Shown one piece after another: positions 1 to 11,259 of a stretch of 64,000 nucleotides of DNA. The position numbers were made by a program, and so were the translations under genes. A model generated the notes under the pieces. That model worked only from the letters and a program-made list of their open reading frames with translations, was not told where the DNA came from and ran no database searches. The DNA is from Branchiostoma belcheri (Eukaryota > Chordata > Leptocardii > Amphioxiformes > Branchiostomatidae). The DNA lies in NCBI RefSeq assembly GCF_001625305.1, contig NW_017804409.1, forward strand, positions 656,916 through 720,915, written 5' to 3'. Numbering within the stretch: the stretch's first letter is position 1; each line of letters begins with the position of its first letter.

Positions 1-181
1 TTATGCAGAATGTGGGTCTATCATTATCCACTTCAAAGAAGAAGTCACATCTCATTTTAGCTAGCGTAGTAGTATAAGTTTTTCCTATACAGTATTTGTC
101 TGTCTTCTATTATTGTATTGTACCGAATAGTATCTTTGACTGTAAAAGCAATTAGCCCTGGGGTATGATTGTGCAAATTTA
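1..181 (+). other. Possible LINE 3' end fragment
   Basis: No gene is seen. The stretch around 120-180 (tgtaaaagcaattagccct...) resembles the 3' ends of LINE copies near 4760-4815 and, reversed, near 21780-21830. It is probably the last part of a LINE tail that runs into the pentanucleotide array. The match is short, so this is tentative. Confidence 0.3.
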
Positions 182-376
182 TATTATTTTATATTATATT
201 TATATTATATTATATTATATTATATTATATTATATTATATTATATTATATTATATTAGATTAGATTAGATTAGATTAGATTAGATTAGATTAGATTAGAT
301 TAGATTAGATTAGATTAGATTAGATTAGATTATATTATATTATATTATATTATATTATATTATATTATATTATATT
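182..376. repeat. Pentanucleotide array, (ATTAT)n-(ATTAG)n-(ATTAT)n
   Basis: About 39 five-base units in three blocks: ATTAT units, then a sharply bounded block of ATTAG units (about 254-331), then ATTAT again. The middle block is uniform, as expected if one variant unit spread by slippage inside an older array. Confidence 0.95.
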
Positions 377-638
377 CCTTGCTTATTTTTAAATATCATA
401 AATATTCTTTACATTTATCTGCCTTCAAATCTTTTGTTTCCTATATTTACAAACTGGAATAGAATATTGCCTACAGGCAAACTACATAAACATAGGGGTA
501 AGTGAGGAAATTTTAATACAGTATTAATACAGTACAAATAATAATCATGGTACAAAAAGTGGACCTTTGAGCCTTCCGAACCCCCAATGGCTACGGGCAT
601 GGTTTTTTGCAGCCACCAAAAGATGTTCTTGGAGATTA

Positions 639-1047
639 GGCCACAGCAAGTAATTTTCATGGATGACATCAGCGCTGACATTTCGCCTGATTTTGAAAAA
701 AAACAAGAAATTTTGTTGCCTTCTGACAGTGGTAAACATGCCGAAAATGGGCAAAGATGTCTGTTGCCATGCCGGAAGGTGGATGACAGATAACTATGAA
801 GAGAGGAGACAAGAAAAGGCTCTGATTTAATGTTTTGTTTCTCACTTTGATGCAGTGATATGTGATGCTGGCTGTGTATATGTGATGTTCCCACTGAATC
901 AAAACCATTTGTGCAATGATTGAGACAAAATTTTAAAAAATGTAGGAACCTTGTTTTTTTTCTGCCCGCGTTGTTTTTTTTTCGCCCGCTCGCATTAGAT
1001 TAGGAGTCTGCGGAGGATGTCATCCATAAAATTTACTTGCCGTGGCC
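639..1047 (+). mobile_element. GGCC-ended short DNA transposon, family 1
   Basis: Starts GGCCACAGCAAGTAA and ends with its inverse (one mismatch), flanked by TTA on both sides as a 3-bp target duplication. Just inside each end lies the box ATGGATGACATC or its complement, followed by a GC-rich CGCGC-like segment. No transposase is present. The 3-bp TWA duplication and the GG start fit a non-autonomous PIF/Harbinger element (inference). The interior (ctgacagtggtaaacatgcc...) is shared with the copies at 6610, 28718, 31843, 32833, 38018, 43361, 48110 and 58633. Confidence 0.85.
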
Positions 1048-1194
1048 TTATGATTCCCATACATGAGACGACGCTGGAAGGGTCTGGTTGGGCTAGATTC
1101 TACGTCTATGGTTGGGCATGGTTAGTGTTGAAGCATAAACTATAGCATCGCATGCAAGTCTGAGCTCAGGCCGCCAGGTACTCAAGATACGTAA

Positions 1195-1647
1195 GGCCAC
1201 ACCAAGTAAATTTTATGAATGACGTCCTTTGGAGACCCTAAATCTAATGCGAGAGGGCGAAAAACAACAAGAAGGGCCCTGAAAAACAAGATGCATAGAA
1301 TAGAAATATACTAAGAGACGACAACTGTTAGGACACAAATTGAATGAGGTGACACAGTGTAACAAGCAAGAAGTCTTTTATTCATCATCAAAACAGCAAT
1401 AAATCAGGTGGAACAGCAGTTGTCGTCCTGTCCTGTTTCTTTCATCACATTTTTGCAGGCCTGCAGAAACAAAGCATGTGCTCTTTACCCATTTCGCGTT
1501 ACGGGGTTCACGTCAATCTATGGCACTGTCGTGACTCTTTGGTCATAGTTACAGGAAGCGGAATTTCTTGTGTTTTTTTTTTGCTAGGAACAGGCCAAAA
1601 TCAATGCGCGCGCGAACGTCATCCATAAAATATACTTGCTGTGGCCT
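1195..1647 (+). mobile_element. GGCC-ended short DNA transposon, family 1 variant
   Basis: Flanked by TAA on both sides. The left end reads GGCCACACCAAGTAA and the right end is TTACTTGCTGTGGCC-like with one change. The interior (about 1290-1560) is unlike the family 1 consensus, so this is either an insertion or an exchange of the interior. It has no coding content. Confidence 0.7.
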
Positions 1648-1649
1648 AA

Positions 1650-2511
1650 TTACAAAATAAATCATACAACTAAATAAATGCTGTAAAAGGTCAGACGTTT
1701 ACGATAGCTTCCTCTATCTGTCATACGTGCGTGAGAAGTGTGTGCAGCCGCCTGATTTATTCTGTATTCCGTGATGCTCTGACTGGAATTCTATCCCTCA
1801 TATCGACCTAGAATTCAAGATAGTGGCAGAAACACATGCATGAAATGTATTGTTGCTGATATAATAGACTTAATGGCTAACAAAATAAATGGTGCGTGTA
1901 GTTATAAGGTTTATTAATCTCCAAGCAGATCTTTCGGCGGTCGCAAAGACCAATTTATTTTATTTTATTCACATTTATTTTTCGAGGATTGGGCAAAAAG
2001 TTATAAAACCTATCTCAGCCCTCTCCTCACACATAAAAGGAAACAATAAAAAGATAATAATAAGAAGAAGAACAAATGACAAAGGTACATAATGAGCTGG
2101 TGTACAAAATCAATCAACTAAATCAAACGAAACGTCCTGTCTGCTAAGACCAATTGGCAAGACAGTATCTATTTTTACAATCATTACAATGGGTCCACAT
2201 TTTATCTAAAGGTCCAAGATATTTTTCTTTAAAAGATGGACTGATTCGTGTCACCAGCGGGGCTGGAATCGTAGGAAAACTGCTCACTTTGTCATTGAAA
2301 AAAAGTTATCTCTGATTTTTTTTAATTTGAAATCCTCTAAAAAATGCAGGAAATGCCATTTCAGAAGGTTCATTTTTCAAAATTTTCCAGACTGTAACCC
2401 AAGGGTGGGGAAACCGTAACTGTCTGGCCAATGGATACTGCCTGGCCAATTTGATTTTATTTTATTTTTTTATTTTATTGAAATTGAAACAATGCAATAC
2501 ACGCAGAACAG
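1650..2511. other. No gene seen; A/T-rich, LINE-like traces
   Basis: No exon, tRNA or clear transposon end was recognised. About 1955-2170 (T-rich, then aataataagaag...) resembles the antisense 3' tails of LINEs near 5020-5290 and 14660-14930. About 2280-2450 is A/T-rich unique-looking sequence. Confidence 0.3.
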
Positions 2512-2626
2512 AGGCAGCTGTTGCTGGTGTTGTGTCCCGCACATAGAAACGTATACTGGACAGACAATACTCATTTTCACTTGAGTCTAGTGGGGAAAGT
2601 CGTGTTAAGTGCCTTTCCCAATTCTC
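2512..2626 (-). mobile_element. 3' part of a tRNA-derived SINE
   Basis: Contains gacaatactcattttcact followed by ggaaagtcgtgttaagtgcc, which are the same tail modules as the SINE at 40690-40870. The tRNA-like head is missing, so this is a fragment. Confidence 0.5.
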
Positions 2627-2629
2627 TCT

Positions 2630-3224
2630 TAGTTTGCAGCCACCAAAATATCTGCTTGGAGATTATGGACATCATGCCATAAACTGTTGCCCTGACAGAG
2701 AATTTAAATGCCAGCCATTTCATGGCACATCAGGGCTTATAATGATATAGCCAGTTATGATATTTATTCTTTCCTGCCGTTGTTATGTTTATTGACATCT
2801 CAATTTAAAAAAAAACGGGCAGAAGATGCCTACGTTTTATTAATAACAATAAACCTATTTGCCATCTGTTTCGCAGTAAACGGGTTCGATACAGATCATT
2901 TGTCTTCCTATAACACCAATGATTGTCCATTGATTGAAATGCCAACAGTGTGTCTCTTGTAGAACAGTATGAATTGGCTTAGCTGGTCAGTTTAACAATG
3001 CCCTATACGGTCCGAAATTGAGAAGAATGGTTGGTGTGCTGTTGGAGTGATACAGATCTCTGCAGCCCGGTTTTCGCACGTTATCTGCCAGCGCCAGACA
3101 CTTAGATCGATCCGCGCTTTGTGTCGCAACCTGGTCCGGTAAGCCCGGCCATCGCCGCAAAATAACCTGTAACTTTATATAAAAAGCTGTTAAACCTTTT
3201 CTGCTTGCTCAACGGAATTTGTTA
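2630..3224. other. No feature recognised
   Basis: A 594-bp stretch without a supported gene. The small open frame at 2708-2962 has no recognisable domain and no splice or promoter context. Confidence 0.3.
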
Positions 3225-4150
3225 AATTTGATAAATTCAATTTCATTCTAGTAATAATAACCCTTACTGTGTACAAATAGGTAAATATATCAAAGAATGT
3301 TTAGACCTTAGATCAAGTAGTACAAGTTGATTAATCTATTGTTTTGTACGTAGGTCAGTTTTGTTATACCCACGTTTCTGTATGTATGTTAACATGTAGT
3401 TAAGGACTTTACGAAAGTCGCTGTATTTTTGTTAGTGTCAATTAAGTTTCTTTATAATAATGTACATGAGTTCTACAATTTATCCCAGTTTCTCTAAACT
3501 TACAGACAAAGAAAAAAACTATTCTTCTTTTATTAACTACCCAAAACCCACAAAGTTTGGAAAACGTCTTCCATGGTTTACAAAAGAGAAGTCAAACCCT
3601 TCACTTCTGACATAGTTTTAGACAGTTACCTTTTATTATGTAGATTTTGAAGTTACTTTGTACTCTGTTTCAATGTTCTTTTATCTTTGTTATTTGCAAT
3701 TAGCAGGAATTAGCAGGAACTTATCATGATAACGTACGTCACAGATCCACCCTTACAAAGTTAAGAATCAGTTGTCACAAATTGCGAATTAAATCAGGAA
3801 GACATAACCGCACTCCTATAGAGCAAAGAATCTGCCAATTTTGTAGTTTAGGTAAAGTAGAAGACGAAGTTCATTTTACCATAGATTGCCCTTTGAATGC
3901 TGGTGATAGAATCATTCTTTTTAGTTATGTGTTAAGTATATTTGAGTAGTACAGCTTTCATATTCCTTACAGTCTTCGACAAACCTACTCTAACTAATTA
4001 TACAGCCTACTATATTTTCACTATCACTAAGAAACGAGAGGACATCGAATGTACTAGAGTATATTAGAAGTTTATGACTGTGAACATGTATCCTGTATTA
4101 AGCTCAGAGCTAAAATGTACAATAAAGATCTTCATTCATTCATTCATTTA
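3225..4150 (+). mobile_element. LINE 3' fragment with zinc-finger-like tail domain
   Basis: Around 3740-3910 the plus strand reads KLRISCHKLRIKSGRH, then a CxxC, then VEDEVHF and a downstream Cys. This is the His/Cys domain found at the C-terminus of many non-LTR retrotransposon reverse transcriptases. An AATAAA at about 4120 is followed by a (CATT)n tail at 4132-4150, as in the tail at 13240-13270. About 3265-3450 repeats at 41395-41592. The coding part is short and not continuous upstream: a 5'-truncated copy or a patchwork of two copies. Pieces of the same sequence recur at 5300-5410. Confidence 0.7.
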
Positions 4151-5015
4151 TTTTTGTTAGAAAAAGTCAGATACCTCTACCCACATATAAATTGGTAGGT
4201 TTTCCATACGCAGTCTATGTGTGTGCTTGCATACTGTAATTTAACAAGTTTCAGACGGCTGCTTTGATGTGTAAACGCGCTGAGTTGAATGGCGCGGTGA
4301 GAGGTTTTAGGCAGCCATTCTCTGCTTTGATGTCTAGACAATAAAACGGAAACAACATTAGATAGCTGTTTCCCATAAAGCAAAGGAATTGGGCTAAGAA
4401 GCCTATCATTCCACAGCCTCCTACTCCTAGCTACTCTTGCACGCTTTCTTTTATTTTCTGTTTCTGTTATATATGTCCATTTTATGGCGACATCAGAAAA
4501 CAATTATTTAGCACCGTGTCCAAAATGCTCCCTTACTTCCCCACCATTCCCTACCACAAAAAAACAATTTTACTACTAAAATCAAAGAACCCACATATTA
4601 TAAAAGAAGTGGGTAAATTCGTCTTCCATTGCCTAAAAAGAATAAATCAAACCCAGTAAAACTAGTACCATGTATGTTGTAGAATGTAGTATAGACGTAG
4701 ATATAGTCTCTCATATGCTAGACGTAGATATAGTCTCACATACCACTGTATTTTCTTTCTTTTGTTGTTTGTAACTGCAATTAGCCCTCGGGCAAGTATT
4801 TGCAATAAACTTTCTTATATGTTGGGCCTGTCTTTTTCAACGTTTTCCTAGACTGGGACCTGTTTTTTCTGGATCGAGTATTTTTTTAGTTTCTCGAAAT
4901 CCTGAATTCACACCTCGTAATGTCACTATTCTTCAGCGTCACTTATGAATTTTGACAATAGAAGTTAGATGTCACTGGGAACGTCCAGAATTTATCTCCG
5001 TAATTTATAAGTTCA
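4151..5015. other. No gene; LINE 3' end near 4560-4830
   Basis: The end of this stretch contains ctgcaattagccctcgggca and caataaactttc, a LINE-like 3' terminus shared, reversed, with 21770-21830. The open frame at 4177-4503 (minus) has no recognisable domain. Confidence 0.35.
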
Positions 5016-5017
5016 TT

Positions 5018-5290
5018 TCATTTCATTTATTTATCCATGGGCAGCATATCGCCAATGGCGGTTTTCAACGCTCCCTGCACAGAACAATAATAACAGAAAA
5101 AGTATAAACTAACTTAGGTACAATCATAATCGTCATAATAATAAAAGAAACAGAACAAACTAATAACGTACAAAAAACTAAATAAATATGACAAATGATG
5201 TAAATGATATTGATAATGGAACTGAATTCGCATATCAATTTTTATGAACAAAATGCAAAATTAACAACAAAGAAATCATATTAACTGCAA
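5018..5290 (-). mobile_element. LINE 3' tail, antisense
   Basis: The T-rich start, then catatcgccaatggcggttt and an A-rich run, match the layout of 14660-14930. Read on the minus strand this is an untranslated LINE 3' end ending in a T/A-rich tail. No coding sequence remains. Confidence 0.4.
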
Positions 5291-5484
5291 AGTGATGAAA
5301 AGGTTTCTTTATAATAATGTACATGAGTCGTCTATTCAAACTTCTACAATGTATCCCAATTATTTCTCTAAACTTACAGACAAAGAAACTATTCTTCTTT
5401 CAAGTACCCAAAAAAGTTTGAATTTTCTATGACTATTCTTTACCCGGATGCCTAACCTTTACCAAAAAGACGTGTGTCAACGTT

Positions 5485-6441
5485 TACCATTCAAATGCCG
5501 CTCGCACCGGCGTGCACTTGTACAATGACTTACATCATCCATACACATGAAAGGCCCCCGCCTATGTCTGCTACAGATGTGCCTTCCCACGGAACATTTA
5601 CTGATTTATTGAATTCCAATCCACATCCAGCAGATTTTCTATATGAATCACATAGGTGATAATTATAACGCGTTTACCAACATCGATGCATATTCGTCAT
5701 AACTAACCTCCCTGATATATGCATCTGGGCCCGTTTGTACTATAGACATATTTTAAACTATTGTTATTATATGTATTTTTACATCTGTATGTTTGCCTTT
5801 CTTAGCAAAGCAAGTTTGCCTTTCTATGAGCGAGTGATGCCTGAAAAGAAATAAAGAATAAAAAAAGTTCAAATGCGGCTCGCACTAGCATGCACATATA
5901 CAATGATCACCATACATACACATGAAAGGCCCTCCGCCTATGTCTGCTACAGATGTGCCTTCCCACGGAACATTTACTGATTTATTGAATTCCAATCCAC
6001 ATCCAGCAGATTTTCTATGAATCAGAGAGGTGATAATTATAACGCGTTTACCAACATCGATGCATATTCGTCATAACTAACCTCCCTGATATATGCATCT
6101 GGGCCCGTTTGTACTCATAGACATATTTTAAACTATTGTTATTATATGTATTTTTACATCTGTATGTTTGCCTTTCTATGAGCGAGTGATGCCTGAAAAG
6201 AAATAAAGAATAAAGAAGTTCAAATGCCACTCGCACTAGCATACACATGTACAATGACTTATCATACATACACATGAAAGGCCCTCCGCCTATGTCTGCT
6301 ACAGATGTGCCTTCCCACGTAACATTTTACTGATTTATTGAATTCCAATCCTCTTCCAGCAGATTTTCTATGAATCATAGAGGTGATAATTATAACGCGT
6401 TTACCAACATCGATGCATATTCGTCATACCTAACCTCCCTG
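5485..6441 (+). repeat. Tandem array of about 350-380-bp units, 2.6 copies
   Basis: Units start near 5490, 5870 and 6222. Each has the block cacatgaaaggccc... to gatgcatattcgtc, and the first two end in gaaataaagaataaa. The polyadenylation-like AATAAA at the unit ends suggests head-to-tail copies of a retroelement 3' end. The units are over 90% alike by eye; the third is truncated at about 6441. Confidence 0.85.
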
Positions 6442-6609
6442 GCTCTTGCAGCGTTCCCCCGGGAATTTTTCTGAGCCGTACGCATCACGAGCTAACCATT
6501 TTCATCCCCGATTCAATAGACTAGGAAATATCCTGCTGTGCCAACATCCGACCTAAATAGTTCTGGCTCCAACAGTTAGCGTACTCGGGGGAAATGGCAG
6601 CCGACCTAA

Positions 6610-7025
6610 GGCCACAGTAAGTAATTTTTATGGATGACATCAGCGCACGCATTAATTTTCGCCTGCTGATTTTCGGGAAAAAACAAGAAATTTTGTTGCC
6701 TTCTAACAGTGGTCAATATGTCGAAAATGGGCAAAGATGTCTGTTGCCATGCCAGAAGGTGGATGGCAGATAACTATGAAGAGAGGAGACAAGAAAAGGC
6801 TCTGATTTAATGTTTCGTTTCTTACTTTGATGCAGTGATATGTGATGCTGGCTGTGTATATGTGATGGTCCCACTGAATCAAAACCATTTGTACAATGAT
6901 GGAGTCAAAATTTTAAAATGTAGGAACCTTGTGTTTTTTCGGCCCGCCTTGTCTTTTTTCCTCCCGCTCGCGTTAGATTTGGAGTCTGCGGAGGATGTCA
7001 TCCATAAAATTTACTTGCTGTGGCC
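6610..7025 (+). mobile_element. GGCC-ended short DNA transposon, family 1
   Basis: TAA on both sides; starts GGCCACAGTAAGTAA and ends TTTACTTGCTGTGGCC. Same interior as 639-1047. It has no transposase. Confidence 0.88.
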
Positions 7026-7029
7026 TAAA

Positions 7030-7364
7030 GCCAACCTGAGCGGAATAAATCCTTGCTAGCGCCATGATGTTTTTAAATTTGATTATATCCCATCAGCGAG
7101 TTGTGTATATGCACGTTAACTTCTACATAATGATCATAACTTTTATTTTATATCCCTTTTCTCCAGCTGCAATGAAATCGATAATCTTAACGATTCCATT
7201 GAAGCAATTTATCAATGCTTGAAGGATATAACCAGTCGAATTAATTGCAGTAGTTTTGATGCTAATATATGGACAATGCATTGATGGGCTCATACGTTGC
7301 TGCACATTATATGACTGCTGTCCTCGCTCCTTTACGTCGTTCTTATAAGGGACACATATATAAA
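7030..7364. other. No feature recognised
   Basis: A/T-rich sequence between a transposon and a LINE fragment. No supported gene or repeat end. Confidence 0.25.
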
Positions 7365-7775
7365 ACGAATTTCATTTTGTTATGGAATGTACCAAATATG
7401 ATGTTTTACGTAATGCCCTATTTACATTTCTCGAATCAAATACAATAGATTTCAAGAGTCTCGATGTTGGAGACAGATTTGAATATATCTTTACATGTAA
7501 TGGTCCCCACAATGCGAAAATAGGTAGATATATAAAGGACTGATTTGTTATTAGAAAAAATTCCGAAACTTGTGATTAGCCCACTCGATTGTTACACTTT
7601 ATCAAAAACTTCTGCTATCCCTTATTATTTGAATAATTATGATTTAGATTTGTTAGGTTTTATTTGACATTAGGTCTTATTCAACACACTTATTTTATTG
7701 TTTGTTACTCTCTTTATGTAGTTTGCCATACATTGTACCATGTGCAATTGTCGTGCAATAAAGTTCTTCTTCTAT
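7365..7775 (+). mobile_element. LINE 3' fragment
   Basis: From 7382 the plus strand encodes C-x2-Y-D-x-L-R-N-A-L-F followed by F-x2-I-F-T-C, like the tail of a non-LTR reverse transcriptase. The 3' end ccatgtgcaattgtcgtgca plus aataaagttc is the same terminus that occurs reversed at 27205-27250 and 48845-48885. The element is 5'-truncated. Confidence 0.65.
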
Positions 7776-9150
7776 AAAACGTAGATTTAGAAACCTATTG
7801 ATATACATTTACAACGTTTCTTGTGTAATCTTGAAAAATTGCTGCAAAGTTTCTGGCTGTAAGAGAAAGCCCATTATCTAGGCGATACATTTTCTTGTTT
7901 GTGACAGTTGCACAGTCGAATACGTGAGCAGTAGTGAGACCAACCATTACTCAAAAGCTACAGTTTGATACAAGATCAATAGTGACTACACGACAGGAAA
8001 ATTCGTCCTCAGGAGACCGACTTCCATCTGAATCCCATGCCTTTAGGACAGACAGTATTCTGGTTTTTAAATATAGTCGGCATGACTTAGATCTGGGCTC
8101 TGAGAACTCAGCAACTCAACAAGAACCGTGACAAATGGAAGCCCCTTTCATTCATATCTGCCACCCCTTTGACATTTTGCCTACTGCAAAGGGAATGGAG
8201 GAGACCGAAACGGCAAAATGCCAACCAAGACGTTACTTGGAAGAGCATTTTCCCGGATCACTTCCGCTATAACAATTTGGGTAGTTTACCTTTCTAAGCT
8301 CTTCTTGTAGAAAGGCGTCTAAGCGTTGCAGATTTTAACATTCCTACCAATTATATTAACAGAGACACATGTCACAAAATTATTGGTGAATTATTTTTGT
8401 GTTTTTGAGTTGGAGAACAGTTTAATTTCCATTAAGTGACACATCTACATTACTACAAGATATGAAACATTCATAAACAAAAAGCAATATCCTTATTTTG
8501 ACTTGTTAGATGACATGGGGAAAGGAACGATTTGACTTCTAACATTCATGCAATTTTATATAGCTAAGTCCGCATTATTACTAATTATGATAATTACAAG
8601 ATGATATTTTATTACAGGAGGTATTTGTTAAATATGATGAAGTATCTCAGAAGATTATCGCAGAAATGAATCTAAAATATAAGATGATTATGACAACGAC
8701 TACGTTAGCATCGTGGAAAGGTTAGCAGCCACGAGGCAATCCATTTACTTTACGGTGAGGAAAGGTTTCACCCACCGCCTACATCATCAATCAAAGCGCT
8801 CACGGGGAAGCAAAAGGAGCTATAAACTGTCCCGGCTATTGTGTGGGCACCTGGCGCGTGGTAAGAGTTCAAGGTCGGGAGACTTTTAGCAGGTGTGACC
8901 ACAAATTTATGCTCTTGTAATATCGCAGTTGTCAGGACATAACTTACCTGCAGTAGAATCTCTCTCATGTTTGTTGTTCGTGCTAAATCTGATGTAATTT
9001 ACGTCTCTTCACCTTTGCACACAAATCACATCATACGTTGCATCGCAGGTACGTAATATTTTATTGTTGATACACTGGAATTTGTTTGACCCTACTTTGG
9101 GAAGAATTATAAGAGGAAGTGATAGTAGATATATGGTCTACGGGCTTGGA
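7776..9150. other. No gene or repeat recognised
   Basis: 1.4 kb with no supported feature. Short open frames at 7934-8131 and 8768-8968 (minus) lack recognisable domains. This may be single-copy intergenic DNA. Confidence 0.3.
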
Positions 9151-9154
9151 TCCT

Positions 9155-9775
9155 TCCATCGGTACCGGTGTTCAGTCTTTGCCGTGGCTTGGGCGGGCTG
9201 TCTTCGGGCTTGCAGACGATCCCCGCCGCCCAGTTCAACTTAAGCTCCCCGGTATGCCTGTATAGATTTTTGGACTCCTGTCGTGCAAAAGCTACCGGGG
9301 AGCCTACTTGAGCTAGGCGGCTGGAATCGTCTACAGGCCCGAAGATAGCCCAGTTTTACCGTGGCTTGTGTGGGCTATCTTCGGGCTTGCAGGCGATCCC
9401 GGCGCCGCCCAGTTCAACGTAAGCTTCCCGGTATGAGTTCCATGCCTGTAAAGGTTTTTTAGACTCCTGTCGTGCAAAACCTACCGGGGAGCCTAGTCGA
9501 ACTGGGCGGCTGGGATTGTCTACAGTCCCGAAGACAGCCCAGTTTTACCGTGGCTTGGGTGGACTATCTTCGGGCTTGCAGACGATCCCCACCGCCCAGT
9601 TCAACTTAGGCCCCCCGGTAGGAGTTTCATGCCTGTATAGATTTTTTTAGACTCCTGTCGTGCAAAACCTACCGGGGAACCTAGTCGAACTGGGCGGTTG
9701 GAATTGTCTACAGGCCCGAATATAGCCCACCCAAACCACGGTAAAACCTGGACATACACCAGACCGTTCCATCGG
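9155..9775. repeat. Tandem array of three palindromic units of about 180-190 bp
   Basis: Units begin at the ccgtggctt near 9182, 9359 and 9548. Within each, the left half (cttcgggcttgcagacgatc, cagttcaact, ccccggta) is answered by an inverted right half (taccgggga, gaactgggcgg, ctacaggcccgaag). The outermost flanks (ccatcggt near 9156 and 9769) also recur. The array is a chain of cruciform-capable units and is GC-richer than its surroundings. Confidence 0.85.
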
Positions 9776-9967
9776 TGATGCAGCGGCGATATATGCACAC
9801 GTCTGTGACGACATTGATAGCTACTTGAACTTCGGTGGTCGATGGTGAAGTAATACTGATGGTTGGTGTCTGGTGTTTAGTGATGCCTGGCACGGTCTCG
9901 GCTGTAGTTCATGGAGCTGACGAATTTGGTAACGTGTTCAGACTAGGCAAACAGCCGCCGATGGTAT

Positions 9968-10754
9968 CATGAAAGTTCATCTGTGTTGGTAGTTACATAT
10001 TTGAAGTTAAAACGTTTGTTCCAACACAAAAAAAACTCTCACCTTGAGCTTTCGACCAGTCACTCTGGTCTTCCTCACTGACCCAGTGAAGCTTGTCACG
10101 TGGTTTCTTTGAAGTGTGACGTCAACACTGGGTCAAAGGTATCTGGTAGACGATGTCGACTCCCGTCGCGGTTCAATGTAGAGTGATGGGCCCTGATGTA
10201 TATGGCTTCCTTCACCCCTTTCAAGAAATAGTCTTGTTCAGTGTCTAAAATCCTGACAGTGTCAAGTGAAACAAAATGTCCGGGTGACTCTATGATGATG
10301 TATTGTGAGACCTCTGAACTGGCAGAGCTAGGCCGTGCATGTTCTTGAAACCTGGCTTTTAGAGACCTCTCTGTTTCCCCAATGTACGTTTCCTGGCAGG
10401 GCCCCTGCTTGTTTTTGCCCTGGCAGGGGATGGTATTAAACACATCCAATGCCGAATCCCAATGCAAATTGCATTGGATGACTTTCAAGGTCTTCGATGT
10501 CTGGAAGATATGAGATCTCTTTAGTGTAGGACTCTTCAGTTTTTTTAAGGATGGGGCCAAAAAAATCTCTCGAATGAAACATTTCCCATGAATTAAACAC
10601 ATCCAATGTCAAATCCGATGCAAATTGCATTGGATGACTTTCAAGGTCTTCGTCATCTAGAAGATATGAGATCTCTATAGTGCAGAGACTACTTTTCAGT
10701 TTCTTTAATGGGGCCAAAAGTCTCAAGAATAAAACATTTCATATTTATAGTAGT
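9968..10754 (-). mobile_element. Penelope-like element tail with GIY-YIG domain (fossil)
   Basis: Minus strand. Residues read from about 10440 down to 10100 contain IPCQG, then ETYIGETERSLKARFQEH, then [12 protein letters not shown] and NRDGSRHRLPDTFDPV. This is the GIY-YIG endonuclease end of a Penelope-like reverse transcriptase. The untranslated 3' part (9968-10095) carries a hammerhead-like fold at 10050-10080. A direct repeat of about 20 bp flanks the copy (9948-9967 and 10755-10774). The copy is a broken, 5'-truncated fossil. Confidence 0.85.
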
Positions 10755-10940
10755 CAAACAGCCGCCGATGGTATTAAAAACACATCCAATGCGGAATCCC
10801 AATGCAAATTACATTGGATGACTTTCAAGGTCTTCGATGTTTGGAAGATATGACATCTCTTTAGTGTAGTGACGACTCTTCAGTTTCTTGAAGGATGGGG
10901 CCAAAAAATCTCAAGAATCAAGCATTTCATATTCATAGTA
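10437..10940 (-). repeat. Three tandem copies of a 150-175-bp piece of the Penelope-like ORF
   Basis: The block starting acacatccaatg..., with attgcattggatgactttca and ending in caagaatgaaacatttc-like sequence, occurs at about 10437-10590, 10598-10745 and 10778-10935. The third copy lies beyond the 10755-10774 direct repeat. The array belongs to the region just upstream of the GIY-YIG domain. Confidence 0.75.
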
Positions 10941-10952
10941 TGTAGAGTTTCA

Positions 10953-11236
10953 ATAGCTCGGTGCAATAGCTCAATTGGTAGAGTGCACGCTTTGTAAGGT
11001 CGTGAGTTCAAACCCCGGCCGTGTCATACCAAAGACTTTAAAAATGGTTACACACTTCTTTCTCTGCTTAGCACTCAGCACATATGGGAAAGAGTGTGGG
11101 AAGGTCAAACACACGGCACTACCGGCGGACTAGCCCCCTGCTGTAGTGCCTTACACAACTGTGTGTCGCCCAAGGGTTACGGAAATGGAGATGGGCACCA
11201 AACCCTATGCTCTGCATAGAGCACGGGAGACCTTCT
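10953..11236 (+). mobile_element. tRNA-derived SINE with 13-bp target duplication
   Basis: The head has an A-box-like tagctcaattggtagagtg and a B-box ggtcgtgagttcaaacccc (RNA polymerase III internal promoter), then a body (cttctttctctgcttagcac, gtgtgtcgcccaagg). The perfect duplication ATGTAGAGTTTCA flanks it at 10940-10952 and 11237-11249. The same family occurs at 16386-16689. The anticodon region is shortened, so it is not a working tRNA gene. Confidence 0.9.
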
Positions 11237-11259
11237 ATGTAGAGTTTCAGTCAATAACG

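Noticed and set aside
7141-7320. Short open frame near the LINE fragment as a small gene
   Set aside because: No domain, splice signal or repeat support.
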